This document shows positions 34,439 to 42,324 of a DNA stretch of 64,000 nucleotides, in pieces. Made by a program: the position numbers and the translations under genes. The notes beneath the pieces are model-generated. The model ran no database searches, was not told the DNA's origin, and saw only the letters and a list, made by a program, of their open reading frames with translations. Source of the DNA: Spiroplasma culicicola AES-1 (GTDB lineage Bacteria; Bacillota_I; Bacilli_A; Mycoplasmatales; Mycoplasmataceae); NCBI RefSeq assembly GCF_000565175.1, contig NZ_CP006681.1, positions 124,001 to 188,000 of the forward strand. The letters run 5' to 3'. Position 1 is the first letter of the stretch, and each line of letters starts with the position of its first letter.

Positions 34439-34810
34439 ATGAAAAGGTTTATAAATATGATGACTGCTTTTACTGTTACAGTTACTACAGTTTCAACTGC
34501 AACAATGGTAGTTTCATGTAAAGGAGATTATATGGTTAAGTTATATAAACTGTTTCCTGGAAATAATAATAGTTGAGTTCCTTCTAGTCATGATAATTTT
34601 TTGATCATTGAAGTTGATAAACGTGATATAAAGAAATATACATTGCATGGTTCTGAAACAGCAACCCCTTATGTTACAAGGATTACCTTTTATATGAAGG
34701 ATGGAACTATTAACAATACTAATAATAAATGATGGTCAGGTCCTAAATCAGAATATGAAAAATACTTTATTAAAGAATTAAGGTTTGGTCCTGATGTAGA
34801 ACAAGAATAG
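34439..34810 (+). CDS. Island lipoprotein L2
   Basis: A 123-residue lipoprotein of the L family. The signal peptide MKRFINMMTAFTVTVTTVST and lipobox VVSC are identical to L3. The variable block reads KLFPGNNNSWVPSSHDN. A second variable spot follows KKYTL (HGSETATPYVTR). The C-terminus has WWSGPKSEYEKYF and FGPDVEQE. It follows A2 by 26 nt with the same spacing sequence as A1-L1. The stop-codon hairpin found after the other copies is mutated here, so transcription may run on into L3. Confidence 0.83.
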
Positions 34811-34935
34811 GAATAACTAATCTTTTTTATCTAGTAACAATCTTAATATATAGGAATTTTCGATATTTTCTTGTACTTTAAACAATGATTTAACAATTTG
34901 ATATTATAAATTTGTAAATGAAAGGATGAGTCAAT

Positions 34936-35307
34936 ATGAAAAGGTTTATAAATATGATGACTGCTTTTACTGTTACAGTTACTACAGTTTCAACTGCAAC
35001 AATGGTAGTTTCATGTAAAGGAGATTATATGGTAACACTACATTTTTTGACGCCTTCTGGACCTAACAATTCATGAATTCCAGCTGAAGGAGATAAAAGT
35101 ATTATTATTGAAATTGATAAACGTGATATTAAAAAATATACATTATGAGGAGATAATGCATATCCAGATTTAACAGAAATTGATTTTTATATGAAAGATG
35201 GAACAGTTAATAGCACTTCCAAACGTAATTGGTCAGGTCCTAAATCGGAATATGAAAAATATTTTACTAAAGAATTAGGATTTGGTCCAGATATTGAACA
35301 AGAATAG
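34936..35307 (+). CDS. Island lipoprotein L3
   Basis: A 123-residue L-family lipoprotein with the same signal peptide and lipobox as L2. The variable block is HFLTPSGPNNSWIPAEGDKS. After KKYTL it has WGDNAYPDLTEI, also unlike the other copies. The ending FTKELGFGPDIEQE is fixed. The Trp in RNWSGP is TGG, while L1 and L4 use TGA there. Its own terminator overlaps the stop. It is probably a separate transcription unit driven by the AT-rich leader that is repeated before each copy. Confidence 0.83.
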
Positions 35308-35325
35308 CAAATGCTATTCTTTTTT
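35299..35325 (+). terminator. Terminator overlapping the L3 stop
   Basis: AAGAATAGC-AAAT-GCTATTCTTTTTT is a 9-bp perfect stem containing the TAG stop. Confidence 0.85.
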
Positions 35326-35431
35326 GTCCAGTAACAATCAAATATATAGGAAGTTTCAATATTTTCTTGTATTATAAACAATGATTTAACAATTTGATAT
35401 TATAAATTTATAAACGAAAGGATATGCCAAT

Positions 35432-35800
35432 ATGAAAAGATTTTTAAATATGATGACTGCATTTACTGTTACAGTTACTACAGTTTCAACCGTAACAATG
35501 GTAGTTTCATGTAAAGGAGATTATATGGTTAAGTTATACATGTTACATCAAGCAGGCCCTGGTGGATCTTGAATTCCATCAGGAGATGAAGGTGGTCCAT
35601 TAATAATCGAAGTTGATAAACGTGATATTAAGAAATATACATTGGAAGAAGGAATTTATGAAAATACAAGAATTGCATTTTATATGAAAGATGGAAGTAT
35701 TAATAACACCAATGATAAGTGATGATCAGGTCCAGCAATACAATATGAATATTATTTTACTAAAGAATTAGGATTTGGTCCAGATGTTGAACAAGAATAG
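35432..35800 (+). CDS. Island lipoprotein L4
   Basis: A 122-residue L-family lipoprotein. The signal peptide is like L2/L3 with small changes (RFLNMMTAF, STVTMVVSC). The variable block is MLHQAGPGGSWIPSGDEGG. From VDKRDIKKYTLEEG onward it is identical to L1, not to its tandem neighbours. The gene is therefore a mosaic: L2/L3-like in the first part and L1-like in the second, with the switch at about 35609, where the 1.19-kb repeat begins. The same terminator hairpin as L1 overlaps the stop (35793-35819). Confidence 0.84.
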
Positions 35801-36796
35801 CGATAGCTATTCTTTTTATTTATAATTTTAACTTTATTTTTTAATGTGAATTACAATAAAGTTGAGCATATATTTTAATAATTAATAGTTGTATTTTAAT
35901 CATTCTTTATTAAGACATTTAAATTTAAGGAGTGAAAAAATGACTAATTTTAAACTATGAACTATAACAAGTTTTGAAGAATATGTTAATGAATGACCAT
36001 CATTGGCAAATGAATTTAATAATTTAACAACTTATCAACAAAAATTGGGATATACATCTCCAGAAGATTTTTTCATTAAAAATGCTTTTGCAGCCCAAGA
36101 ATTGGCAAATCAAAGAGTTGGCAATATTTTGGAAAGAATATTTTCAACATCAGATTTGCATGCTAATGTTCAAGAACAATTAAAAAAATTTACATATAAA
36201 GCAATTGATCATTTAAGAATGAATGATTGTGTAATTTATCAAAATACAAAAACAATTCAAACAAATTATAATAATGGTAGAAGCGATAGTATTGAAAATG
36301 ATTTAAATGTATCTTTAGAAAAAATAATTGGTGATAGTGCATGAAGAAGTTGAATTGGTGCTAACATTGAATCATTATATTTAAGATATTTAAAAGAAAA
36401 TGATTTACCATATCTTTTAGATCCAGAACAATTTTATAATAAAAAACAAATTGATGATTTTTTTGAAACTATTGATTGAAAAATTTATGAAGAGCATACT
36501 TATACAACTGTTCACATTAGAGATTTGCAAAAACAAATTAATAGAAAACAAGAAGTGACAGATCAAATATTATTACAACAAAAAACAGATGATGAGGGAA
36601 ACCCAATTGATGAAATTGAAGAAGTGGGATATTTTGATGAGATTTTATTTCAATCTTTTAGACCAGACTCAACAATCATTGATACAGATAGAGGCAGAAA
36701 ACGAGCAGTTATAAATTTAAATGATACTATTGGAGAATTAATAAATGCTAGTGTTTATCAAAGTTCAAGCGAATCAGATCAAAAAAATGCAATTGG
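35609..36796 (+). repeat. 1.19-kb near-identical direct repeat, copy 2
   Basis: This is the partner of 30502-31689. It spans the second half of L4, its terminator, the promoter region and the first 285 codons of B2. The right border falls where the B coiled coil begins, exactly where the B tips start to differ. Confidence 0.88.
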
Positions 36797-37256
36797 AAGA
36801 ATATGAGCATGAGGGATTGAAAATACTTTAAAATTAGCAAATAAAAAGTATGATGAAGATATAAAAGAACTAAAAAAGAGAATAAAAGAAATTGATGATA
36901 ATAAATGAATTATTGGTGAAAGAAAATGGGTTAAAATTGGAACTCCTTTATTATCTGGATGAAAAAAAGTAGAATTACCTAGTGGATTTACACTTGTATC
37001 AGGTATAAGTGAAGGTCTTACTACTGGTGAAAATAAGGAACATTCCCACTCTGGTGAAGCGCTTCTTTCTAATAAAGCTTCAGGTGGTCAGGGAGGAGTA
37101 CCTTGATCATCAAGCTTTCCAAGTTCTTTAAATATTTATGGGGCTTTTTTAGGAGTTCCAAAATTAGCTTTAGATATTAAAACTGAGGGTGGTAAAAATA
37201 ACTTATCTGCAGGAATGTTCTCTGATTTGTGAGAGTACATTGGTAGTAAAGAATAA
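35940..37256 (+). CDS. Island protein B2: fibre-like protein, alternative tip
   Basis: A 438-residue paralogue of B1. Residues 1-285 differ from B1 at one residue that I can see (Ile for Val in VTDQILLQQ). The coiled coil (YDEDIKELKKRIKEI) and WIIGERKWVKIGTP keep the plan of B1. The tip is different: GWKKVELPSGFTLVSG, the His cluster KEHSHSG, GGQGGVPWSSSFPSS, then GGKNNLSAGMFSDLWEYIG. It ends five residues later, without the tail found in B1. The shared frame LxxGxTLxxG, HxH, GGxxNLxAGxxxxLWEYxG shows that both tips belong to one fold family. It is the last island gene, and a tRNA promoter follows. Confidence 0.75.
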
Positions 37257-37309
37257 ATAAGATTGAATTAAAATTGTAGTGTAAAAATAAAAAAATTTAT
37301 AAAAAAATC

Positions 37310-37339
37310 TTGCTTTTCTATTTAGTTATATGCTATTAT
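37310..37339 (+). promoter_or_regulatory. Promoter of the Asn-Glu-Val-Thr tRNA group
   Basis: TTGCTT at 37310-37315 and TATTAT at 37334-37339 are 18 nt apart. The -10 box ends 22 nt before tRNA-Asn. Confidence 0.65.
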
Positions 37340-37361
37340 GAATAAGTAGATTTTTCTATAT

Positions 37362-37437
37362 GGCTTTTTAGCTCAGTTGGTAGAGCAACCGGCTGTTAAC
37401 CGGTTGGTCGCAGGTTCGAGTCCTGCAAAAGCCGCCA
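37362..37437 (+). tRNA. tRNA-Asn (GTT)
   Basis: A 76-nt cloverleaf with encoded CCA. The anticodon loop is CTGTTAA. Confidence 0.96.
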
Positions 37438-37445
37438 TTTTATAT

Positions 37446-37521
37446 GGCCTGTTGGTGAAGCGGTGAACACACACGGTTTTCATCCGTGCATACACGGGTT
37501 CGATCCCCGTACAGGCTACCA
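37446..37521 (+). tRNA. tRNA-Glu (TTC)
   Basis: 76 nt, CCA encoded. The anticodon loop is TTTTCAT. With gatCAB it may also supply Gln-tRNA precursors if the Gln tRNA is charged by the same GluRS. Confidence 0.95.
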
Positions 37522-37538
37522 TATTTTATTTTTTTGTT

Positions 37539-37614
37539 GGAGTGCTAGCTCAGTTGGGAGAGCTCCTGCCTTACAAGCAGGCGGTCGGCGGTTCGAGCCC
37601 GTCGCACTCCACCA
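37539..37614 (+). tRNA. tRNA-Val (TAC)
   Basis: 76 nt, CCA encoded. Acceptor GGAGTGC pairs with GCACTCC; the anticodon is TAC. Confidence 0.96.
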
Positions 37615-37624
37615 TTTTTTTAAC

Positions 37625-37700
37625 GCTGATGTGGCTCAATTGGCAGAGCAACTGACTTGTAATCAGTAGGTTGTAGGTTCAAGTCCTATCATCAGCACCA
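37625..37700 (+). tRNA. tRNA-Thr (TGT)
   Basis: 76 nt, CCA encoded. The anticodon loop is CTTGTAA. Confidence 0.96.
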
Positions 37701-37711
37701 GAATTGAATTT

Positions 37712-37743
37712 GGCAACAATCTCTTTATTGGGATTGTTTTTTT
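37712..37743 (+). terminator. Terminator of the four-tRNA group
   Basis: AACAATC, a loop, GATTGTT, then seven T. Confidence 0.85.
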
Positions 37744-37773
37744 ATGTAATAATATAAATAGGGGATATAAAAT

Positions 37774-38154
37774 ATGAGAACTTCAAGTTATGCTTTAGCA
37801 ATCACTGGTACGGTTTTTGGCTTAGTTATTCAAATTCTAAGTGCTTTTTTATATGTTCCTATTGCCAAAGAACTGGGTATTTATGATGAAAGAGGATTTG
37901 GGTTTGCTTTAACTTTATTCTATATTCTTTGTAATATTATTTGATTAATATTTTTTGCAGCTTTTTCATTAAATAAAAAGAAAATTTCAAAAAGATTTGT
38001 AGGAGGTATTATTGGGATTGCATACTCAATTCTAGTAATACTTGCATCATGAGTCTTTGTTACTTGAATCTTTTGAATTTTGAATTTCATTTGTGCAGTA
38101 ATAATAATTGTTGCTTCAAGTTTCTTTATTAAAGATAATAGAGAAAATTTATAA
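37774..38154 (+). CDS. Small hypothetical membrane protein
   Basis: 126 residues with four hydrophobic segments (about 7-30, 43-65, 75-93 and 95-117). The short loops between them are basic (LNKKKISKR), which places them inside the cell. Mollicute genomes have many such small four-helix proteins; I recognise no family. AGGGGATATAAA precedes the ATG. It sits alone between two tRNA groups. Confidence 0.7.
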
Positions 38155-38195
38155 TACTTTAGTAAAAATGTGATATTATATTTTTGTCAAATTTT

Positions 38196-38271
<76 letters not shown>

Positions 38272-38276
38272 CGCAT

Positions 38277-38361
38277 CCGGAATTGGCGGAATTGGCAGAC
38301 GCACCAGACTTAGGATCTGGCGTAGTAATACGTGGGGGTTCAAGTCCCTTATTCCGGACCA
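38277..38361 (+). tRNA. tRNA-Leu (TAG)
   Basis: 85 nt with a long variable arm and encoded CCA. Acceptor CCGGAAT/ATTCCGG; the anticodon loop is CTTAGGA. Confidence 0.94.
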
Positions 38362-38373
38362 TTAATTAGAAAA

Positions 38374-38403
38374 TAAAAATCCCAAATTTTTGGGATTTTT
38401 TTA
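38374..38403 (+). terminator. Terminator of the Lys-Leu tRNA pair
   Basis: AAAAATCCCA-AATTT-TTGGGATTTTTTT. Confidence 0.88.
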
Positions 38404-38459
38404 TTGTCTTTATTTTTGTTATATGATATATACTATATAATTAAAAGAGGTGATATATC

Positions 38460-39308
38460 ATGAATCAAAAAGAAACAAAAAAGATTATGTTATTTTCAGA
38501 TTTAGATGGAACAGCATTACAATCTGATCACACATTTAACCAGGTGACAATCGATATGGTAAAAGATGTTTATGATAAAGGACATTACTTTATACCAATT
38601 ACGGCAAGAAGTACAAAAGATGCTATCTTTCAACAAGCTGTTAATTTAAATATTGATAAACACCAAGGAATTGCAATTGCCAACAATGGAACTCATATAT
38701 ATGATTTTAAAACACAAACATATATTAGAGAAGCCTATATTGACAATACAATGTTAGAAAATATTTTTAAAACCACTTATGGTAAAATTGGAAAGTACAA
38801 AGTTCACTACTTTTCAAATGACATTACTTATGTTTATGGTGATGGTGAAAACTCAAGATATTGAAGCGATATTATGAATATTGATTACAAAGTAATTTCT
38901 TCTTTTGAAGAAATAGAAACACCAGTTAATCATTTGACAATCATTTTAGCAGATAATGCAACAGATGAACAAAGAACTGAGTTTTTAGAAGAATTTGCTT
39001 TTGTAAAAACACAGTTAGATATTACACAATATACAAATCGTGTCTTTGAATTATGTACAAAAGGAATCAATAAAGGTGAAGCAGTTCAATACACTTTAAA
39101 ACATCTTGGATTAGATGAATCAAATAGTGACGTTTATTGTTTCGGTGACAGTGTCAATGACATACCAATGTTTAAAATGACACAATACCCTGTTGCAATG
39201 AATAATGCAATGGAAGAATTAAAACAATTAGCAAAATTCCATACATCTTCAAATAATGAACATGGAGTTGCCAACTTTATTAATCAAAATATCTTAAGAG
39301 AGGAATAA
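38460..39308 (+). CDS. HAD-superfamily (Cof-type) sugar phosphatase, copy 1
   Basis: 282 residues. The nucleophile motif is DLDGT at 14-18, motif II is ITARST, and the C-terminal acidic motif is FGDSVNDIPMF. These define the Cof/IIB HAD hydrolases, cytosolic phosphatases that act on sugar phosphates or FMN-like compounds. AAAGAGGTGAT precedes the start. It forms an operon with trxA (4 nt downstream) and a second Cof-type gene. One UGA Trp is present. The two HAD proteins here are only distantly alike. Confidence 0.9.
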
Positions 39309-39312
39309 CATT

Positions 39313-39615
39313 ATGGCAAAAATTTTAAATACAGTTGATGAATTCAACACACAAATTTCACAAGGAACAACTTTAGTAGACTTTTATGCTGACTGATGTG
39401 GTCCATGTAAAATGCTAGCACCAATTTTTGAACAAGTTTCAACAGAAAATACAAATACAGCATTTGTAAAAGTAAATACTGATGAATTAGGTGAAATTGC
39501 AAATAAATACGAAGTGAGATCAATCCCAACAATTATCAAATTTGAAAATGGGCAAGAAGTTGCAAGACACGTTGGAATGATGGGAAAAGATCAACTAGTT
39601 GATTTTTCAAAATAA
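39313..39615 (+). CDS. trxA: Thioredoxin
   Basis: A 100-residue classic thioredoxin that keeps cytosolic disulfides reduced. The active site WCGPC lies near residue 28, its Trp encoded by UGA. The cis-proline is in RSIPTIIKF and the usual NTDELGEIANKY is present. It lies between two HAD phosphatase genes with 4-nt gaps, so all three are likely one mRNA. Confidence 0.97.
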
Positions 39616-39619
39616 TTAA

Positions 39620-40444
39620 ATGATTAAATTAATTGCATTAGACATTGATGGTACATTATTGGGAAGCCGTAAAAAGGTTACAAAACAAAATATTCAAGCA
39701 ATTAAAGCAGCAAGAGAACAAGACATTAAAATCTGTATTGCAACAGGTAGAAGTGCTTCTCGAGTTGAGCCAATTGCTAGAGAAATTGGTATTATTGATA
39801 ACAATGAATACATTATTTGCTTAAATGGTGGGGGAATTTATCAATACGATAAAGATAAAAAACTTCAAAAAATTAAAGAAACATTATTTTCTATTGATGA
39901 TGTCAAATATATTTATGATAACGCTGTTGAAAATAAGATTAACTGTTTTTCATACAATGAAGATCCAAAATCAACATATGTTATTAAAAATAGAGGTGCT
40001 TTTATTTGATTTATGAAAAAAATATCAGGTAGAAAAGCATTTGTTTATGATAATCAAAAAACAGATCAAAAAGCGTACAAAGTTATTGCTTATGGTAAGA
40101 AAAAAAATATCTTAGCAGCAAAACCAAAATTTGCTGCTAAGAATTATGAAATGTTTTCTTGAAGTTATGTATCAAATAAAACAATGAATATTGAAATCAG
40201 TCCAGTTGGTGTTGATAAATTATATGCTTTACAAGAAGTTTCAAAAATTTATAATATCAAACAAGAAGAAGTAATGTACTTTGGTGATGGAGATAATGAT
40301 AAAAGAGCAATTGAATGAGCAGGAGTTGGTGTTGCTATGAAAAATGCAGCAAGTCATATTAAAGAAGCTGCTTCTCATACGACAGGACATCATAAAAAAT
40401 CTGGTGTTGCTCAAAAGATTAATGAAATTATTTTAAATAAGTAA
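39620..40444 (+). CDS. HAD-superfamily (Cof-type) sugar phosphatase, copy 2
   Basis: 274 residues with DIDGTLLGS (nucleophile Asp8, acid/base Asp10), ATGRS, LNGGGIY and the C-terminal GDGDNDKRAIEWAG. It is a closer match to the Cof family consensus than copy 1. It starts 4 nt after trxA and is the last gene before a strong terminator. The substrate is not predictable. Confidence 0.9.
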
Positions 40445-40475
40445 AAGCAGTTCTTATTAGAGAACTGCTTTTTTA
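40444..40475 (+). terminator. Terminator of the HAD-trxA-HAD operon
   Basis: AAAGCAGTTCT-TATT-AGAGAACTGCTTTTTT. It begins at the last base of the stop codon. Confidence 0.9.
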
Positions 40476-41033
40476 TGTTTGAAAGGATTACTATGACTAT
40501 TGTGCAATTACATTTGGTGATCAATTCAAACATAAATATTTATCCTTTTAAGAAATCTTAAAGCACACTGAAATATAACATTATTCGTGTGGCTTGTATG
40601 TACGTAGCTATTTTTAAAATCCTATATAATACAAATTTGATTTTTTAGCATTCGTTGTTATTCACAAAATAATTTTGTGAATTAAACATTGTGGGGTTAG
40701 GACATAAATCCTTTGTTTAAATTTTCAACGTGGACCACCCATTAAATAGTATTATTTGTATTCAAGACTGCAAATAATTATTTAAATCACTTACTTTGGG
40801 GAATAATTGATTAATATTTTTAACTATTGTTATATTAAAAATACTTTCTTTGAGATCAAACTTAGTCTTGACATGGGTTTGATAAAAGGCAAAAAGTTTT
40901 AAAAACGTATTTATTACCTTTCATTGCAATTATAAAACATTGAAGATAGTTGAAGGCAATAGTAAAATGCAAAAAATTTATTTTTTTATATTTTTGGAAT
41001 GAAAAAATATTATTCATACTCTTTAAAAATAGA
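40476..41033 (+). other. Gene-free, possibly structured region before the pot operon
   Basis: About 560 bases without a long gene on either strand. It holds a 22-codon reading frame at 40493-40561 with GAAAGGA before its ATG. A hairpin AAGCACAC/GTGTGGCTT (one bulge) lies at 40560-40596. TATAAT occurs at 40625-40630, and TTCACAAAAT-A-ATTTTGTGAA at 40671-40691. A GC-richer patch (40690-40740, with GTGGGGTTAGGACA and CGTGGACCACCC) stands out from the surroundings. I could not match it to RNase P, tmRNA, SRP RNA or a known riboswitch. Confidence 0.45.
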
Positions 41034-41039
41034 TATAAT
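41034..41039 (+). promoter_or_regulatory. -10 box of the pot leader
   Basis: TATAAT in GATATAATAATA lies 43 nt before the leader-peptide ATG. The -35 region is not convincing. Confidence 0.5.
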
Positions 41040-41081
41040 AATAATTAGCAATAAATTATTTGGCAAGGAGGTAATAATTAT

Positions 41082-41207
41082 ATGGAATTAATCAATTTTA
41101 TTAATATTTCACAATATCTCATTAGTGAATGATTAGACGTAATTATTACACGAACTGAATGATTTGAAAAGATACTTGAGACTGAGTGACTCTCCCTGAA
41201 TGCGTAA
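41082..41207 (+). CDS. Putative leader peptide upstream of potA (41 residues)
   Basis: A short frame with one of the strongest ribosome sites in the window, AAGGAGG at 41065-41071, 10 nt before the ATG. The peptide starts MELINFINISQYL and ends WLSLNA. It has three Trp, all UGA. No signal peptide. Two in-frame stops (TAATAA) end it, 58 nt before potA. Its 3' end forms one arm of alternative RNA pairings (next entry). This fits a regulatory upstream frame rather than a working protein, but a small amphipathic membrane peptide cannot be excluded. Confidence 0.6.
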
Positions 41208-41223
41208 TAATTTTAGATTACGC
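41138..41223 (+). promoter_or_regulatory. Alternative RNA pairings over the pot leader stop codon
   Basis: Three complementary segments are visible. Segment 1 is AATTATTAC at 41141-41149 inside the leader frame. Segment 2 is GCGTAATAATT at 41202-41212, containing the stop. Segment 3 is ATTACGC at 41217-41223. Segment 2 can pair with 1 (9 bp) or with 3 (7 bp, 8-nt loop), not both. There is no T-run directly after segment 3. Confidence 0.5.
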
Positions 41224-41265
41224 GGCATATTTGAATATTTAATTTTTTAGAGGAGAAATACACTT

Positions 41266-42324
41266 ATGAAAAATAATAAAAACATACTTGAGATTCGTAA
41301 TTTAACAAAAACTTACGATGGTAAAGTTGTTTTAAAAGGTGTAAGTTTTAATGTTCATGAAGGTGAATTTATCACACTTCTTGGACCTTCTGGTTGTGGA
41401 AAAACCACAACATTAAATATTGTTGGTGGACGTGAAAAACAAGATATCGGAGATTTATTATTCGAAGGAAAAGATCTAACACCAATCCCAAGTAATAAAC
41501 GTCAAATTAATACTATTTTCCAAAATTATGCACTATTTCCTCATTATGATGTTTATGATAACATTGCTTATGGATTAAGAATTAAAAAAATGAAAGAAGA
41601 CTTAATTGAAAAAGAAGTAATGAGATACATTAAGAAGTTTTCACTTGAAGGGCATGAAACAAAAAGAGTTCATGAACTTAGTGGGGGTCAAAAACAACGT
41701 GTAGCAATTGCACGAGCACTTGTTTTAAAACCAAGAATACTTTTATTAGATGAACCAATGTCTGCATTAGACGTGCAATTGAGAAAAAGAATGCAAGATG
41801 AATTAAAAGATCTACAAGAAGAAATTGGTATTACATTTATTTTGGTAACTCACGATCAAGAAGAAGCTTTAACTTTAAGTGATCGTATTGTTGTTATGAA
41901 TGAAGGATTAATCCAACAAATTGGAACTCCAGAAGAAATTTATAATGAACCTGAAAATAGATGAGTTGCTCAATTTATTGGAGTTTCAAACATCATTAAT
42001 GATGGAGAAATGATTAAAGATTTACGCTTAAAATTTGATGGAAAAGAATTTGACTGTACAGATAAAGGATTTGGAGAAAACCAAACTAACATTGATATTG
42101 TTATTAGACCAGAAGATATTAAAATTGGTGAACCTGGAAAAGGATATTTTGATGGAATTGTTGAAAATATTATTTTCAAAGGAGTTCACTATGAAATCAC
42201 AATTAAATGTGAAAATAGAACTTACATAGCTCATACAACTGAATTTCATGATTTTGACAAAAATGTTTCAATTAAATGAGCTGCAAATGATCTTCATGTA
42301 ATGTGAAAGGAAATCGATGAATAA
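41266..42324 (+). CDS. potA: Spermidine/putrescine ABC transporter ATPase
   Basis: 352 residues. PotA powers polyamine import by PotB/PotC. Visible motifs are Walker A GPSGCGKTT near 46, the Q-loop in TIFQNYALFPH, signature LSGGQKQRVAIARAL, Walker B LLLDEPMSALD and H-loop VTHDQEEAL. A C-terminal TOBE-like regulatory domain follows (IVIRPEDIKIGEPGKG). GAGGAGAAA precedes the ATG. The gene overlaps potB by 8 nt. The transporter type is set by the operon (two permeases plus a PotD-like domain) and by PotA-like length; a different cationic substrate remains possible. Confidence 0.9.

Larger units (their letters stand above)
34380..35800 (+). repeat. Tandem lipoprotein array L2-L3-L4, period about 497 bp
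   Basis: Start codons at 34439, 34936 and 35432 give steps of 497 and 496 bp. Each unit begins with AATTTGATATTATAAATTT and GAAAGGAT before the ATG. The same leader overlaps the 3' end of A2 (and of A1 before L1), so the units carry a fossil of the A gene end. About 100 bp of intergenic sequence (AGTAACAATC, ATATATAGGAA, TATTTTCTTGTA) is also repeated. Confidence 0.85.

Noticed and set aside
34380-35819. A CRISPR array or other short spaced repeats
   Set aside because: The repeats are about 497 bp and coding; no short direct repeat with regular spacers and no cas gene is present.
28238-37256. A diversity-generating retroelement acting on the A or B genes
   Set aside because: No reverse transcriptase and no template repeat with adenine-specific changes were seen; the variation is by whole segments, not single bases.
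25495-37256. A contractile injection system or tailocin
   Set aside because: No sheath, tube, VgrG/spike, baseplate hub or AAA+ ATPase was recognised. The fibre-like B proteins alone do not support it.
25346-37437. Integration of the island at tRNA-Asn, with an attachment-site duplication
   Set aside because: The 3' end of tRNA-Asn (37362-37437) is intact, but I find no copy of its last 20 bases near 25.4 kb, and no integrase or recombinase gene is present.
37463-37669. Reading frames running through the tRNA genes (also at 38184 and 47681)
   Set aside because: They are translations of tRNA sequence (runs such as QLVRAL are the D-arm) and have no ribosome site.
40476-41033. RNase P RNA, tmRNA, 4.5S RNA or a purine-type riboswitch in the gap before potA
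   Set aside because: Their hallmark sequences (for example GAGGAAAGTCC, the tRNA-like tmRNA end, the GGAAGG SRP loop, the purine-riboswitch core) were not found on either strand.
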